DNA from: Ruminiclostridium sp.
Lineage (GTDB): Bacteria > Bacillota > Clostridia > Oscillospirales > Ruminococcaceae
Assembly (NCBI GenBank): GCA_017472865.1
Contig: JAFUNV010000093.1
Coordinates: 1 to 51,076 of the forward strand
DNA: 51,076 nt
Direction: 5' to 3'
This document shows, piece after piece, positions 34,908 through 44,180 of the stretch. Numbering within the stretch: the stretch's first letter is position 1; each line of letters starts with the position of its first letter. Below the pieces are notes generated by a model. The model saw nothing but the letters and a program-made list of their open reading frames with translations. It did no database searches and was not told the DNA's origin. The position numbers and the translations under genes are program-made.

Positions 34908-36275
34908 TTACATATTTCCTATATTTTTTATAAGATCCTCAACGGTTGCTCTGTATGCAGAATCCTTCTGCATTACCTTTTTAACTTTATTGGTAGCATA
35001 TACTATTGTAGAATGGTCTCGGCCGCCGAATTCCTTACCGATAGAGGTATATGAAAGACCTGTAACCTTGCTGATAACGTAAATTGCAACCTGACGCGCG
35101 GTAGAAACCTGTGAATTACGGTTCTGGGAACGTATTTCCTCAGGAGATACATTGAATATATGAGAAACCTCGTTTATTACCTTTTCTACTGTAACAGGCA
35201 CGGGCTGCTGTTCGGTCATTACGTCTCTTACTATGTTCTGAGCCATCATAAGAGTAGGTACAGACTCGGTAAGCATTGACATTGCATTCATCTTTACAAT
35301 AGCGCCTTCAATCTGACGGATATTATTCTTCAGCTTGTCCGCCATATATTCCATAACGTTATTGGGCAGGCGCATATTAAGAAGCTCTGCCTTTCTCTTT
35401 ATGATAGCAAGTCTTGTTTCAAACTCAGGAGGAGCAATATCCGCTAAAAGACCCCATTCAAAACGGGTAAGCAGACGTTCTTCTATATCGTTGATTTCTT
35501 TAGGAGGTCTATCAGATGTAAGAATAATCTGCTTTCCTGCGGAATGTAAATCATTAAATGTATGGAAAAGCTCGTTCTGTGATTCCTTTTTGCCTGAGAA
35601 GAACTGAACGTCGTCTATGAGGAACATATCAGCACTGCGGTATTTTTTCTTGAATTCCTCAGTGTTGTTGTTACGGACGCTGTTTACAAATTCATTTACA
35701 AAGGTTTCGGCAGAAGCCAGTACAATATTATATTCGGGGTGGCTTAAGAGTATTTCATTCTTTACCGCACATAAAAGGTGAGTTTTGCCGAGACCCGGTT
35801 CACTGTAAATATAAAGGGGATTATAGTTGCGCGCCTGTCCCTGGGCAATAGCCTTGCAGGCAGCACAGGCAAGACGGTTACTTTCACCTATTATAAAAGT
35901 ATCGAAAGTATGCTGGTAGTTGCTGTTCTGTTCGGCGTCGTTAAGCTTCTTTTCTATGTATGGGTCGTCCTGAAGCTCAGGAATAGGTTCACTTAAACGC
36001 ACCTTCTGTTCGGTAGTTATAGAAACACCTTCTTCATTATCGGTTACAAATTCTATTTCTACGTCGAAGCCTAAAATATCCTTGAATTTTGCCTTGAAAA
36101 CATTACTGTAATTTTCTTCTACAATATGCTTTACATAACTGTCGGCAACATATAAAACAACCTTGTTGTTATTGAGCTTTACAGGTTTAATAGGGTCTAT
36201 CCAGAGATTACGTGCTGTGTCGGTAATTTCAAGACTGTTCTTCATAAGCTCAAAAATATCGCTGAAAGAGTTCAT
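34908..36275 (-). CDS. dnaA: Chromosomal replication initiator DnaA
   Basis: The 455-residue AAA+ initiator that binds DnaA boxes and unwinds oriC. Domain I is at residues about 1-75 (the start MNSFSDIFELMKNSLE through the LGF-like end). A variable acidic linker follows. Walker A lies at 160-166 (PGLGKTH), Walker B is MFLIDDVQF, and domain IV has the signature GGRDHSTIVYATNKV. ATG 36275 follows AAGGACAG at about 8 nt; upstream extension carries no ribosome site. A promoter lies 50-80 nt upstream. Confidence 0.97.
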   Translation of the reverse strand: MNSFSDIFELMKNSLEITDTARNLWIDPIKPVKLNNNKVVLYVADSYVKHIVEENYSNVFKAKFKDILGFDVEIEFVTDNEEGVSITTEQKVRLSEPIPELQDDPYIEKKLNDAEQNSNYQHTFDTFIIGESNRLACAACKAIAQGQARNYNPLYIYSEPGLGKTHLLCAVKNEILLSHPEYNIVLASAETFVNEFVNSVRNNNTEEFKKKYRSADMFLIDDVQFFSGKKESQNELFHTFNDLHSAGKQIILTSDRPPKEINDIEERLLTRFEWGLLADIAPPEFETRLAIIKRKAELLNMRLPNNVMEYMADKLKNNIRQIEGAIVKMNAMSMLTESVPTLMMAQNIVRDVMTEQQPVPVTVEKVINEVSHIFNVSPEEIRSQNRNSQVSTARQVAIYVISKVTGLSYTSIGKEFGGRDHSTIVYATNKVKKVMQKDSAYRATVEDLIKNIGNM

Positions 36276-36324
36276 TTTCGTCTGTCCTTCCATAATTATA
36301 CTTATACATTTGCAATCATATTTA

Positions 36325-36353
36325 ATTTTATCATAAAAGGGCGAGTTTTGCAA
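36325..36353 (-). promoter_or_regulatory. SigA-type promoter for dnaA
   Basis: On the minus strand, TTGCAA and TAAAAT are 17 nt apart, about 50 nt upstream of the dnaA start. Confidence 0.6.
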
Positions 36354-36399
36354 GTATAAACATAATAAAATTTAACAGGGTTATTTGTGTATTTTTATA

Positions 36400-36441
36400 T
36401 AAGAAAAAATATAAATCCCACAGTATTAAAACTGCGGGATT
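36400..36441 (-). terminator. Terminator downstream of yicC
   Basis: On the minus strand, AATCCCGCAGT and ACTGTGGGATT form an 11-bp stem with one mismatch, followed by a T-rich run. A second weaker GC-rich hairpin lies at about 36458-36485 just beyond the yicC stop. Confidence 0.7.
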
Positions 36442-36485
36442 AAATAATTTTTATAAAAGGAGGGAATTGCCCAAAGGGGCTCCCT

Positions 36486-37364
36486 TTATTCTATATTCTG
36501 AATCTGTTCTCTTATTTTTTCTACCTCGCTCTTGGCGTCGACTACTATACCTGTGATACGTAAATCCTGAGCCTTTGAGCCGATAGTATTTATTTCGCGG
36601 TTTATTTCCTGTACTAAAAAGTCAAGCTTTCTACCTACGGGTTCATCTGTTTCAACCATAGAACGGAACTGAGAAAAATGGCTCTTAAGACGGACTGTTT
36701 CTTCATCAACTGCTACCTTTTCGGCAAAGATTCCTGCTTCAAGAATAATACGCTGTTCGGAAATCTGCTTATCTTCAAGAATTTCATTCATTTTTTCAAG
36801 AAGTCTTTCTCTGTAATTGTTTACCGTTTCGGGAGAATATTCACAGACCTTTTTAATCATTTCTTCAATATTAGAAAGCTTTTCGAGAACGTCAGCCTTC
36901 ATTTTTTCACCTTCGGTTTCACGCATGGTAATAAAATTATCAATAGCTGCTTCGCTTACTTCCTTTACTGCTGCCCATAATTCTTCTTCGTCAACGTCGG
37001 GGCGTATTATTGTAAATGCGTCAGCCATATTGAAAACACTGTCAAGTGAAAGAGTATCCTTTAGACCCAGCTTTTCGCCTGTTTCACGGAGAGCCTTTAC
37101 ATAGTTTTCAACTACCAGATTATTTACTGCAACAGCGGTTTCCTTGCCCTGAATATTATAGACAGAGAGGGAATATTCTACCTTTCCGCGGCTTACCTTT
37201 TCCTTTACAAGTCCCTTTATCTTATCTTCAAGGAACTGAAAAGAGCGGGGGAGCTTTGAATTGAATTCAAAATAGCGGCTGTTTACAGAGCGTATTTCTA
37301 CGAGAATTTCACGTTCGCCTATTACGCGGCGGTCGCGGCCGAAGCCTGTCATGCTTTTAATCAT
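36486..37364 (-). CDS. yicC: YicC family endoribonuclease-like protein
   Basis: A 292-residue YicC-family protein. It starts MIKSMTGFGR and has VEIRSVNSRYFE, the YicC_N core, and ends with the DUF1732 block GRKLDFLVQEINREINTIGSKAQDLRI. YicC members are reported RNases or stress proteins in bacteria. AAAGGAAAGGAAG lies 7 nt before the ATG. It is upstream of dnaA but separated from it by a terminator. Confidence 0.94.
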   Translation of the reverse strand: MIKSMTGFGRDRRVIGEREILVEIRSVNSRYFEFNSKLPRSFQFLEDKIKGLVKEKVSRGKVEYSLSVYNIQGKETAVAVNNLVVENYVKALRETGEKLGLKDTLSLDSVFNMADAFTIIRPDVDEEELWAAVKEVSEAAIDNFITMRETEGEKMKADVLEKLSNIEEMIKKVCEYSPETVNNYRERLLEKMNEILEDKQISEQRIILEAGIFAEKVAVDEETVRLKSHFSQFRSMVETDEPVGRKLDFLVQEINREINTIGSKAQDLRITGIVVDAKSEVEKIREQIQNIE

Positions 37365-37554
37365 ATTAACTTCCTTTCCTTTTTTAAAAACATTTTATGA
37401 AGCTATTATAAAGTATATTATATATTCAAGTCGTGAACTTGTCAAGTTTATGAAAATTTAAAGAATAAAATTGTAAAAAAATATAGACAAATGCAGTAAT
37501 TCGTGATATTATAATAGTAGCAATAAAAACGATTACATGAAAGGAAAAACAATC

Positions 37555-38238
37555 ATGACCTACGAAGAAGAATACAAAATACGCGAACAGATATGCGAAG
37601 TGGGACACAATCTCTGGCAGCTCGGTTTCGTTGCAGCAAACGACGGAAACATTTCCGTAAAGATTGACGACGATACTTTTATTACAACTCCCACAGGTAC
37701 AAGCAAGCGTATTTTAAAGCCTGAAATGCTTATTAAGATGAACAGCAAGAATGAAGTAATTCACTGTCCCGAAGGTTACAGACCTTCCTCTGAATTTAAA
37801 ATGCATTTAAGATGCTATAAGGAAAGACCTGATATCACAGCGGTTGTACATGCTCATCCGCCTACGGCAACAGGTTTTGCAATTTCGCATATTCCTCTTG
37901 ATGAATACACAATGCCTGAAGCTATTATTTTCTTAGGCTCAGTGCCGATTGCTCCTTACGGAACACCCGGAACAGAGGAAGTACCTGAAAGTATCGTTCC
38001 CTACTTACCTAATCATGATACAATTTTACTTATGAATCATGGCGCACTTACCGTAGGTGTTGACCTTACACAGGCTTATTACAGAATGGAAACCCTCGAA
38101 CATTTTGCAAAGGTAAGTCTTGTGGCTCATCAGCTTGGCGGTGCGGTTGAACTTAAAAGAAATAAAATAGAGGAATGCTGCGAAATTGCAAAGGCATTCC
38201 CCATCAGACATCCCGGTTATAAGAAGTACAGAGACTAA
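37555..38238 (+). CDS. Class II aldolase/adducin family protein (fuculose-phosphate aldolase-like)
   Basis: A 227-residue zinc enzyme cleaving a sugar phosphate by retro-aldol chemistry, or epimerising ribulose-5-phosphate. Zn ligands are His99 and His101 (VVHAHPP) and His162 (MNHGAL), with Glu80 in SSEFKMH as the catalytic acid position. The NDGNISVK substrate-binding loop is present. ATG 37555 has AAAGGAAA upstream. The exact sugar cannot be inferred. It overlaps the patatin gene by 4 nt at the 3' ends. Confidence 0.9.
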   Translation: MTYEEEYKIREQICEVGHNLWQLGFVAANDGNISVKIDDDTFITTPTGTSKRILKPEMLIKMNSKNEVIHCPEGYRPSSEFKMHLRCYKERPDITAVVHAHPPTATGFAISHIPLDEYTMPEAIIFLGSVPIAPYGTPGTEEVPESIVPYLPNHDTILLMNHGALTVGVDLTQAYYRMETLEHFAKVSLVAHQLGGAVELKRNKIEECCEIAKAFPIRHPGYKKYRD

Positions 38239-39083
38239 TTTTTTATAAAGTCATTTATTTCATTGAGAATAGTTTTTGTATAATCATAGCCCTCTCTGAA
38301 GTATGGCAGGAGGACGGAGCTTTTACGTTCCGTTCTCCCTATTTTATGTGTATCGGCAGGGGCAATTACAAGTGCTTTTCCTTCCTTTTCAAGTTTTCTC
38401 AGTTTTTCAAGCTGAGTATTATACATGATATGACGGTTTTCCATAGCTTTTATAAGATTGGGATAATTTTTATAGCAAAGCTTTATAAGAGGTACTGTTT
38501 TTTCTTTTTTCTTTATGAAATCACGTTCTCTTGTAAGTACAACTATAACCTTGTCACATCCGTCTTCAAAAGCTTTTTCAAATGGAATTGAATCTGTAAT
38601 TCCGCCGTCCAGATAGAGATTTTCTCCGATTTTTACAGGCTGGAAAAGTATAGGAAGGGAAGAGGAAGCGCGCAGAAGCATCCATTTATGGTCCTCTTTA
38701 TCTATTCTGTAATATTCGGGGAGTCCTGTACTTATATTAGTAATAACGGCGTGAGAAGTCATACCGTAATCAAAATATGCCTTCCAGTCGAAAGGAAGAT
38801 ATTTTTCAGGCATTTCATCATAGATAAAATCAAGATTATAGTATGATTTTTTCTTGCCTAAAAAGTGTTTTATTCCCATATAACGCGGGTCTTCAACGTA
38901 TTTCTCAAATATAGCGTAATTACGTCCTGTCTGGCGTGAAGAATAAGAAACGCCGTATGCAATTCCCGCAGAAACCCCGATTACATAATCGAGATATATT
39001 TCATTATCCAAAAGACAGTCAAGAACACCGCAAGTATAGGCTGTGCGGCTGGCTCCGCCTTCAAGAACAATTCCGATTTTCAT
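38235..39083 (-). CDS. Patatin-like phospholipase (RssA/YjjU-type)
   Basis: A 282-residue patatin-fold acyl hydrolase with a Ser-Asp dyad. The oxyanion-hole EGGASRTAYTCGVL opens the protein, the nucleophile is Ser38 in GVSAG, and the aspartate is Asp159 in YLDGGITDSIP. There is no signal peptide, so it acts in the cytoplasm, probably on phospholipids or related esters. It is convergent with the aldolase gene. Confidence 0.9.
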   Translation of the reverse strand: MKIGIVLEGGASRTAYTCGVLDCLLDNEIYLDYVIGVSAGIAYGVSYSSRQTGRNYAIFEKYVEDPRYMGIKHFLGKKKSYYNLDFIYDEMPEKYLPFDWKAYFDYGMTSHAVITNISTGLPEYYRIDKEDHKWMLLRASSSLPILFQPVKIGENLYLDGGITDSIPFEKAFEDGCDKVIVVLTRERDFIKKKEKTVPLIKLCYKNYPNLIKAMENRHIMYNTQLEKLRKLEKEGKALVIAPADTHKIGRTERKSSVLLPYFREGYDYTKTILNEINDFIKN

Positions 39084-39356
39084 TTATTTTATTTCCTTTG
39101 CATTTTATTCTATACTACAATATAGCATATTGTACAGAATATGTCAATTAATTTTATATAAATATAACAAATAAGGTAAAATAAAGTTAAAATACACTTA
39201 TAACCTAAAAAAGTAAACTATATATTGTGGTTGATGATAAAAAAATATCTATATATTCGGTTTTTCTATAAAAATTTAACTTTATGCAAGATTATAAAGG
39301 TACTTTGTTAAAATCGTTATAATAGTCTCAGAAAGGGTAAAATCTTTTTAGAAATA

Positions 39357-39385
39357 TTGACAAAAACCGTATAATTTGGTATAAT
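39357..39385 (+). promoter_or_regulatory. Consensus SigA promoter of the composite ABC operon
   Basis: A perfect TTGACA and TATAAT with 17-nt spacing, about 70 nt upstream of the first ATPase gene. The 39084-39455 gap is otherwise AT-rich, with a weak imperfect hairpin (CCG/CGG flanked by TATGT/ACATA) in the leader at about 39386-39420. Confidence 0.9.
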
Positions 39386-39455
39386 GTATGTGTGCCCGTA
39401 TGCATTTGTGCGGACATATAAAGAGTAATTAATCAATCAAAATTTAGGTTTTAAC

Positions 39456-40157
39456 ATGGAAAATGTATTAAAAGCCGAGCATATTTCAAGAGATTTCACT
39501 ATCGGTGACGGCAGTATTGTAAACGCTCTCACGGATATAAATATTGAAGTAGGCGAGGGACAGCTTGTGTGTCTGAGAGGACGCTCGGGCTCAGGTAAAA
39601 CAACGCTTATAAATATTCTCGGTGCCCTTGACCGTCAGACAGGCGGAGATGTATATTTCTGCGGTCAGGATATAGGAAAGCTAAGTGATTCGGAAAGAGA
39701 TAATCTCAGAAGAAAGAAGCTTGCTTTCGTTTTCCAGTCGGTTGCTCTGATTTCAACAATGACAGCTTATGAAAATGTTGAATTTGCACTGAGACTTGCA
39801 GGTTATCCTTTAAGAGAACGCTCAAAAAGAGCTAAGGAATGTCTTGCACGTGTAGGTCTTGAAAAAAGAATGACTCATCGGCCCGGTGAACTTTCAGGTG
39901 GTGAGCAGCAGAGAGTAGCTATTGCGAGAGCTGTTGCACACAAACCGAAGATAATATTTGCCGACGAGCCTACGGCAGCTCTTGATACCCAGACGGGTAT
40001 TGCGGTTGTAAGGCTTTTCAGGGAGCTTGTACATGACGATGGTATAACCATTGTAATGACCACTCACGATGAGACAATGATGGAGTTGGCTGACATCGTT
40101 TACACACTTGACGACGGAAAAATTTCCGACGTAAAGAAAAACGATATACCATTATAA
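39456..40157 (+). CDS. ABC transporter ATP-binding protein, LolD/MacB type
   Basis: A 233-residue ATPase of the lipoprotein-release/macrolide-export (LolD/MacB) branch. Visible are Walker A (GRSGSGKTT, about 42-50), the Q-loop FVFQSVALISTMTAYENV, LSGGEQQRVAIARA, Walker B IIFADEPTAALD and the switch MTTHDE. It has no MsmX-type C-terminal regulatory domain. It heads a long operon after a consensus promoter, although its own ribosome site is weak (TAGG at about 9 nt). It probably pairs with the next ATPase; which permeases it drives is unclear. Confidence 0.9.
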   Translation: MENVLKAEHISRDFTIGDGSIVNALTDINIEVGEGQLVCLRGRSGSGKTTLINILGALDRQTGGDVYFCGQDIGKLSDSERDNLRRKKLAFVFQSVALISTMTAYENVEFALRLAGYPLRERSKRAKECLARVGLEKRMTHRPGELSGGEQQRVAIARAVAHKPKIIFADEPTAALDTQTGIAVVRLFRELVHDDGITIVMTTHDETMMELADIVYTLDDGKISDVKKNDIPL

Positions 40158-40172
40158 TATATAGGAGGATTT

Positions 40173-41114
40173 ATGGCAAGGAAAGTTCTGCTTGCACCTC
40201 CGGAAAATGTAATGGTAAGGTGCGACAACTTAGTAAAAATTTATAAAACTACCGACGTTGAAGTAATGGCACTGCAGGGACTTGACCTTACGGTTGAGCG
40301 CGGCGAGATTATGGGTATTGTCGGTGCTTCGGGTTCAGGTAAGTCAACCTTGCTCAATATGCTGGGCGGACTTGACAAGCCCTCGGCGGGCAGCCTTTTC
40401 ATTGATGGAAAGGATATGCTGAAGATGGGAGAGAAGGAGCTTATAGAGTACAAGCGTAAGACTGTCGGATTTGTATGGCAGAAAAATGCTCGTAATCTTA
40501 TTCCTTATCTCACGGCAATTGAAAATGTTGAAATGCCTATGCTGCTCAGTGGTTATAATGAGCGCAGAAAGAGAGCTGAAGAGCTTCTTGAAATGGTAGG
40601 ACTTTCAGCAAGAAAAAATTCGCTTTTAGGTCAGATGTCGGGTGGTGAACAGCAGAGATGTGCAATTGCGATTGCTCTTGCAAACTATCCTAAATTGCTG
40701 CTGGCGGACGAACCTACCGGCGCGGTTGATACAAAGACCGCTAACAACGTTTTAGACGTTTTCAAACGTTTAAATAAAGAAACGGGAGTTACGGTAATCA
40801 TTGTAACACATGATACCAACCTCTCAAAATCCATTGACCGTGTGGTTGCCATACGGGACGGAAAAACCTCAAGCGAGCTTATCAGAAAGAAGCCTTCAAT
40901 ATATGAAAATGTTTCCTTTGCTGAGCTCAGTGAAAAACAGAAATCGGAAATCAAGGCTCTCCAGGAAAGTCAGGGACATGAGGAACTTACGGTTCTTGAC
41001 AGGGCAGGACGTCTTCAGATTCCGAGAGAATACCTTGAAGCCCTCGGCATAAAGGGCGGCGACAAGGTCCGTGTTGAACTTGAGGATGATAAAATTTCTA
41101 TTTATAAGCAGTAA
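40173..41114 (+). CDS. ABC ATPase (LolD type) with C-terminal AbrB-like domain
   Basis: A 313-residue fusion. Residues about 15-240 form the ATPase: Walker A GASGSGKST (51-59), FVWQKNARNLIPYLTAIENV, MSGGEQQRCAIAIALA, Walker B LLLADEPTGAVD and VTHD. After a charged linker (about 245-268) the last 42 residues read LDRAGRLQIPREYLEALGI then GDKVRVELEDDKI, the layout of a SpoVT/AbrB swapped-hairpin domain. That domain may dimerise the ATPase or bind DNA; both are inferences. It lies 15 nt after the first ATPase and ahead of the binding protein gene. Confidence 0.85.
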   Translation: MARKVLLAPPENVMVRCDNLVKIYKTTDVEVMALQGLDLTVERGEIMGIVGASGSGKSTLLNMLGGLDKPSAGSLFIDGKDMLKMGEKELIEYKRKTVGFVWQKNARNLIPYLTAIENVEMPMLLSGYNERRKRAEELLEMVGLSARKNSLLGQMSGGEQQRCAIAIALANYPKLLLADEPTGAVDTKTANNVLDVFKRLNKETGVTVIIVTHDTNLSKSIDRVVAIRDGKTSSELIRKKPSIYENVSFAELSEKQKSEIKALQESQGHEELTVLDRAGRLQIPREYLEALGIKGGDKVRVELEDDKISIYKQ

Positions 41115-41160
41115 TGCTTTTTTGAATTAAGTCTATTCATTTAGAAAGGTGGAGCTTATT

Positions 41161-44145
41161 TTGGGCAACAAAAAGAAAAGAATACTGGCTGCTATTCTTT
41201 CGGCTGCTGTTATCATGACAATGCAGCCTGTCGTTTACGCAGAGGAAGAGGCGACAGAGAATACCGACAGTACCGGAGCAGCGGCTGTTTCGGAAGATGA
41301 TGGTGAAGAAGAAGTTTCCACAATCACCAACATCATGAGTACGGGTGACCGTGAAAATACTTACAGTGCTTACTATGAAAAGCACAAGGATAAGAACGCA
41401 CCCGACAAGGAAATAGTAATTGACGCAGCAACAGGTGTTACAGGTGAGGATATTCAGGGTGAAGTTCCTGAATATACCATTGAAACACATGATAAGGTTG
41501 AAAACTGTTTCGTGTGGACAAATAACAGAGGTACGGTAACTTATGAATTTACCGTAGAGGAAACTGGTATATACAACCTTGAATTCTTCTACTATACAAT
41601 TTCAGGAAAGAGTACCACAATCGACGTAGGTCTTATGATTGACGGAGAATATCCCTTCACAGCTTGTAAGGATATTTCTCTTGACCGTTACTGGAAGGAC
41701 GCTTCCGAAATCCGTAAGGACAGTAAGGATAATGAACTCAAGCCTACACAGGTCGAAAAGGATAAGTGGGTTAAATATCCTGTAAAGGATAAGGAAGGTC
41801 TCTTCAACTATCCTTATATCTTCTATCTTGAAGAAGGTACACATACCCTTACTCTTGAAGGTATCCGTACAAATATTGCTCTTAAGTCTTTAACCTTTAA
41901 GAATTATAAAGAGCTTCCCGAGTATGTAAAGCCTTCTCAGGCTGAGATTGACGGAACTGCTGCTCTCACAAACGAGAACGAAATCGGTTCCAAGACAATC
42001 GTAATTCAGGCAGAAAAGCCCTTAGAGAAAACTTCCTCTACTCTCTATGCTACATACGACAGAACATCATCAAAGACAAATCCCTCTCACCCCACAAAGC
42101 AGAGATACAATACCCTCGGCAGCGGTACATGGGACCAGGCTACACAGCAGGTAACATGGAACTTTACAGTTCCCACAGATGGTTATTACACCTTCGCTTT
42201 CAAGGCAAGACAGAATACCATGAGAGGTTTCTATTCCAACCGCCGTATCTATATTGACGGTGAGGTTCCCAACAACCAGATGGATATTGTTTCCTTCCCT
42301 TACGACCCCAACTGGTACGTTCAGAATCTCAAGGATAATAACGGCGACGATATGTATATTTACCTTACAGCAGGTGAACATTCCATCACAATGGAAGTTG
42401 TTCCCGGCTCTATCGGTGAAATCATGAGACGTCTTGATGACCTCGTTTATACTCTTAACTACTATTACAGACGTATACTTATGATTACAGGTCCTGACCC
42501 TGACGAATACAACGACTACCTCGTTGATATCCAGATTCCTGAGCTTATTCCTACTTTTGAAAGCGCTATTGATACTCTCTACGCTGAAAAGGCAAATATC
42601 GAAAAGCTCGGACAGGGTTCTGAAGCTTCTTCTCTTGAATCCCTTGCAGTTATTCTTCAGAGATGCTGTGACGAAAGAGATGAAATTCCTCAGATGGTAA
42701 GTACATTAAAGGACTATATCTCCTCTGTATCTGCATGGATGAGAGACTACCGTGACCAGCCTCTTGAGCTTGACTACATTGAAGTAAAGACAGTTCATGA
42801 GGACGTAAGCAAGGCTAAGGGTAATTTCTTTGAAAACTTTGCTTTCGGTTTCCAGGCTTTCATCGGCTCCTTCTTTGAAGACTACACAATGCTTTCCGAT
42901 ACAACTGAAAAATCCATCAATACATGGGTTGCTCTCGGTCGTGACCAGGCAACAGTTGTAAAGGATCTCGTAGATAACGACTTCAACCAGAATAACGCAG
43001 GTATCAATGTTTCCATCAACCTTGTACAGGGTGGTATTCTTGAAGCTACTCTTGCAGGTAAGGGTCCTGACGTAGCACTCTTCCTCGGCGGTGACTTCCC
43101 CATTCAGTGTGCTGCACGTAACTTACTTGTAGATATTTCCACTTTCAATGATTATGAAGATGTTGTTTCTTCAAGATTCACAGAGAACATTTCAACTCTT
43201 TACACCTATAACGGCGGTGTTTACGGTTTACCCGTTTCCCAGTTATTCCCCATGATGTTTTACAGAACTGATATTCTTGAAGAACTCGGTGTAAAGGAAG
43301 TTCCCGAAACATGGGAAGAATTAATTGATATTATTCCTGTGCTTCAGCGTTCTTACCTTACTTTAGGTCTTTTATCACCTGCTTCCAACCTCTCCAGCTC
43401 TGTATTTGAATCGGGCGATACATTCTCCATGCTTGTATTACAGACAGGCAACAACATGTATAACGAAGAGCTTACAAAGACAACATTTGACCAGAAAGTC
43501 ATTGTTGACGCATTCAAGCAGTGGACAGACTTCTACACAATTTATGACTTTGAACAGACTTACGACGCTTTTTCCAGATTCAGAACAGGTGAAATGCCTA
43601 TCGTAATTCAGAACTACAACTTCTTTAACCAGCTTACAGTTTCCGCTCCTGAAATCAAGGGTCTCTGGGACTTCACAATTGTTCCCGGTACACCTGAGAT
43701 TGATGAAAACGGCAACGAAACAGGTAAAATCAACCACACTGTAAACTCCAGCAGCTCCGGTGCAGTTATTTTCAACAAGTGCGCAGACGTAAACGCTGCA
43801 TGGGAATTTATCAAGTGGTTTACTTCTGACAATGTTCAGGTTCAGTACGGACGTACAATCGAAGGTCAGATGGGTCAGATGGGTCGTTTCGATACAGCTA
43901 ACGTAAACGCTCTTTCTCAGCTCCCCTGGTCCAACGCAGAGTATGAAAAGATTTCCGCTCAGATGAGCGAAACAGTTGAAATTCCGATAATTCCTGCATC
44001 CTACGCTACAACCCGTCACGTGAAGAACGCCTTCCGTGCAGTTGTAAACGATACATGGAATCCGAGATATGCTCTCTCTTCTTACAACAGAGATATCAAT
44101 TCGGAAATCGAAAGAAAGAACGAAGACCTTGCGCTTGGCAAGTAA
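41161..44145 (+). CDS. Extracellular solute-binding protein with two N-terminal carbohydrate-binding-like modules
   Basis: A 994-residue exported protein. A type I-like signal ends VYA-EE (about residue 27) with no lipobox, unusual for a Gram-positive binding protein. Two beta-sandwich modules follow (about 70-245 and 275-435), each with YEFTV-ETGIYNLEF or WNFTVPTDGYYTFAF and GTHTLTLE or GEHSITMEV, like carbohydrate-binding modules. A helical spacer (about 440-580) leads to the type 1 SBP domain (about 590-994): FNQNNAGINVSINLVQGG, GPDVALFLGG, GGVYGLPVSQLFPMMFYRTDILEELG, VPETWEELI. The start is TTG 41161, 6 nt after GGTGGAG. It likely captures an oligosaccharide. Confidence 0.88.
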   Translation: MGNKKKRILAAILSAAVIMTMQPVVYAEEEATENTDSTGAAAVSEDDGEEEVSTITNIMSTGDRENTYSAYYEKHKDKNAPDKEIVIDAATGVTGEDIQGEVPEYTIETHDKVENCFVWTNNRGTVTYEFTVEETGIYNLEFFYYTISGKSTTIDVGLMIDGEYPFTACKDISLDRYWKDASEIRKDSKDNELKPTQVEKDKWVKYPVKDKEGLFNYPYIFYLEEGTHTLTLEGIRTNIALKSLTFKNYKELPEYVKPSQAEIDGTAALTNENEIGSKTIVIQAEKPLEKTSSTLYATYDRTSSKTNPSHPTKQRYNTLGSGTWDQATQQVTWNFTVPTDGYYTFAFKARQNTMRGFYSNRRIYIDGEVPNNQMDIVSFPYDPNWYVQNLKDNNGDDMYIYLTAGEHSITMEVVPGSIGEIMRRLDDLVYTLNYYYRRILMITGPDPDEYNDYLVDIQIPELIPTFESAIDTLYAEKANIEKLGQGSEASSLESLAVILQRCCDERDEIPQMVSTLKDYISSVSAWMRDYRDQPLELDYIEVKTVHEDVSKAKGNFFENFAFGFQAFIGSFFEDYTMLSDTTEKSINTWVALGRDQATVVKDLVDNDFNQNNAGINVSINLVQGGILEATLAGKGPDVALFLGGDFPIQCAARNLLVDISTFNDYEDVVSSRFTENISTLYTYNGGVYGLPVSQLFPMMFYRTDILEELGVKEVPETWEELIDIIPVLQRSYLTLGLLSPASNLSSSVFESGDTFSMLVLQTGNNMYNEELTKTTFDQKVIVDAFKQWTDFYTIYDFEQTYDAFSRFRTGEMPIVIQNYNFFNQLTVSAPEIKGLWDFTIVPGTPEIDENGNETGKINHTVNSSSSGAVIFNKCADVNAAWEFIKWFTSDNVQVQYGRTIEGQMGQMGRFDTANVNALSQLPWSNAEYEKISAQMSETVEIPIIPASYATTRHVKNAFRAVVNDTWNPRYALSSYNRDINSEIERKNEDLALGK

Positions 44146-44180
44146 TGGTTCTGAAATAAAAAATTAGGAGGAATCGAATT

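Noticed and set aside
37484-37515. Promoter for the aldolase gene (TAGACA with TATAAT)
   Set aside because: The -10 is good but the spacing to TAGACA is 20 nt and no better -35 is visible, so I do not list it.
44013-44026. CACGTG core within the binding protein gene as a further parS site
   Set aside because: The flanks (CCGT before, AAGAAC after) do not match the palindrome beyond the core, and it lies 16 kb from the cluster.
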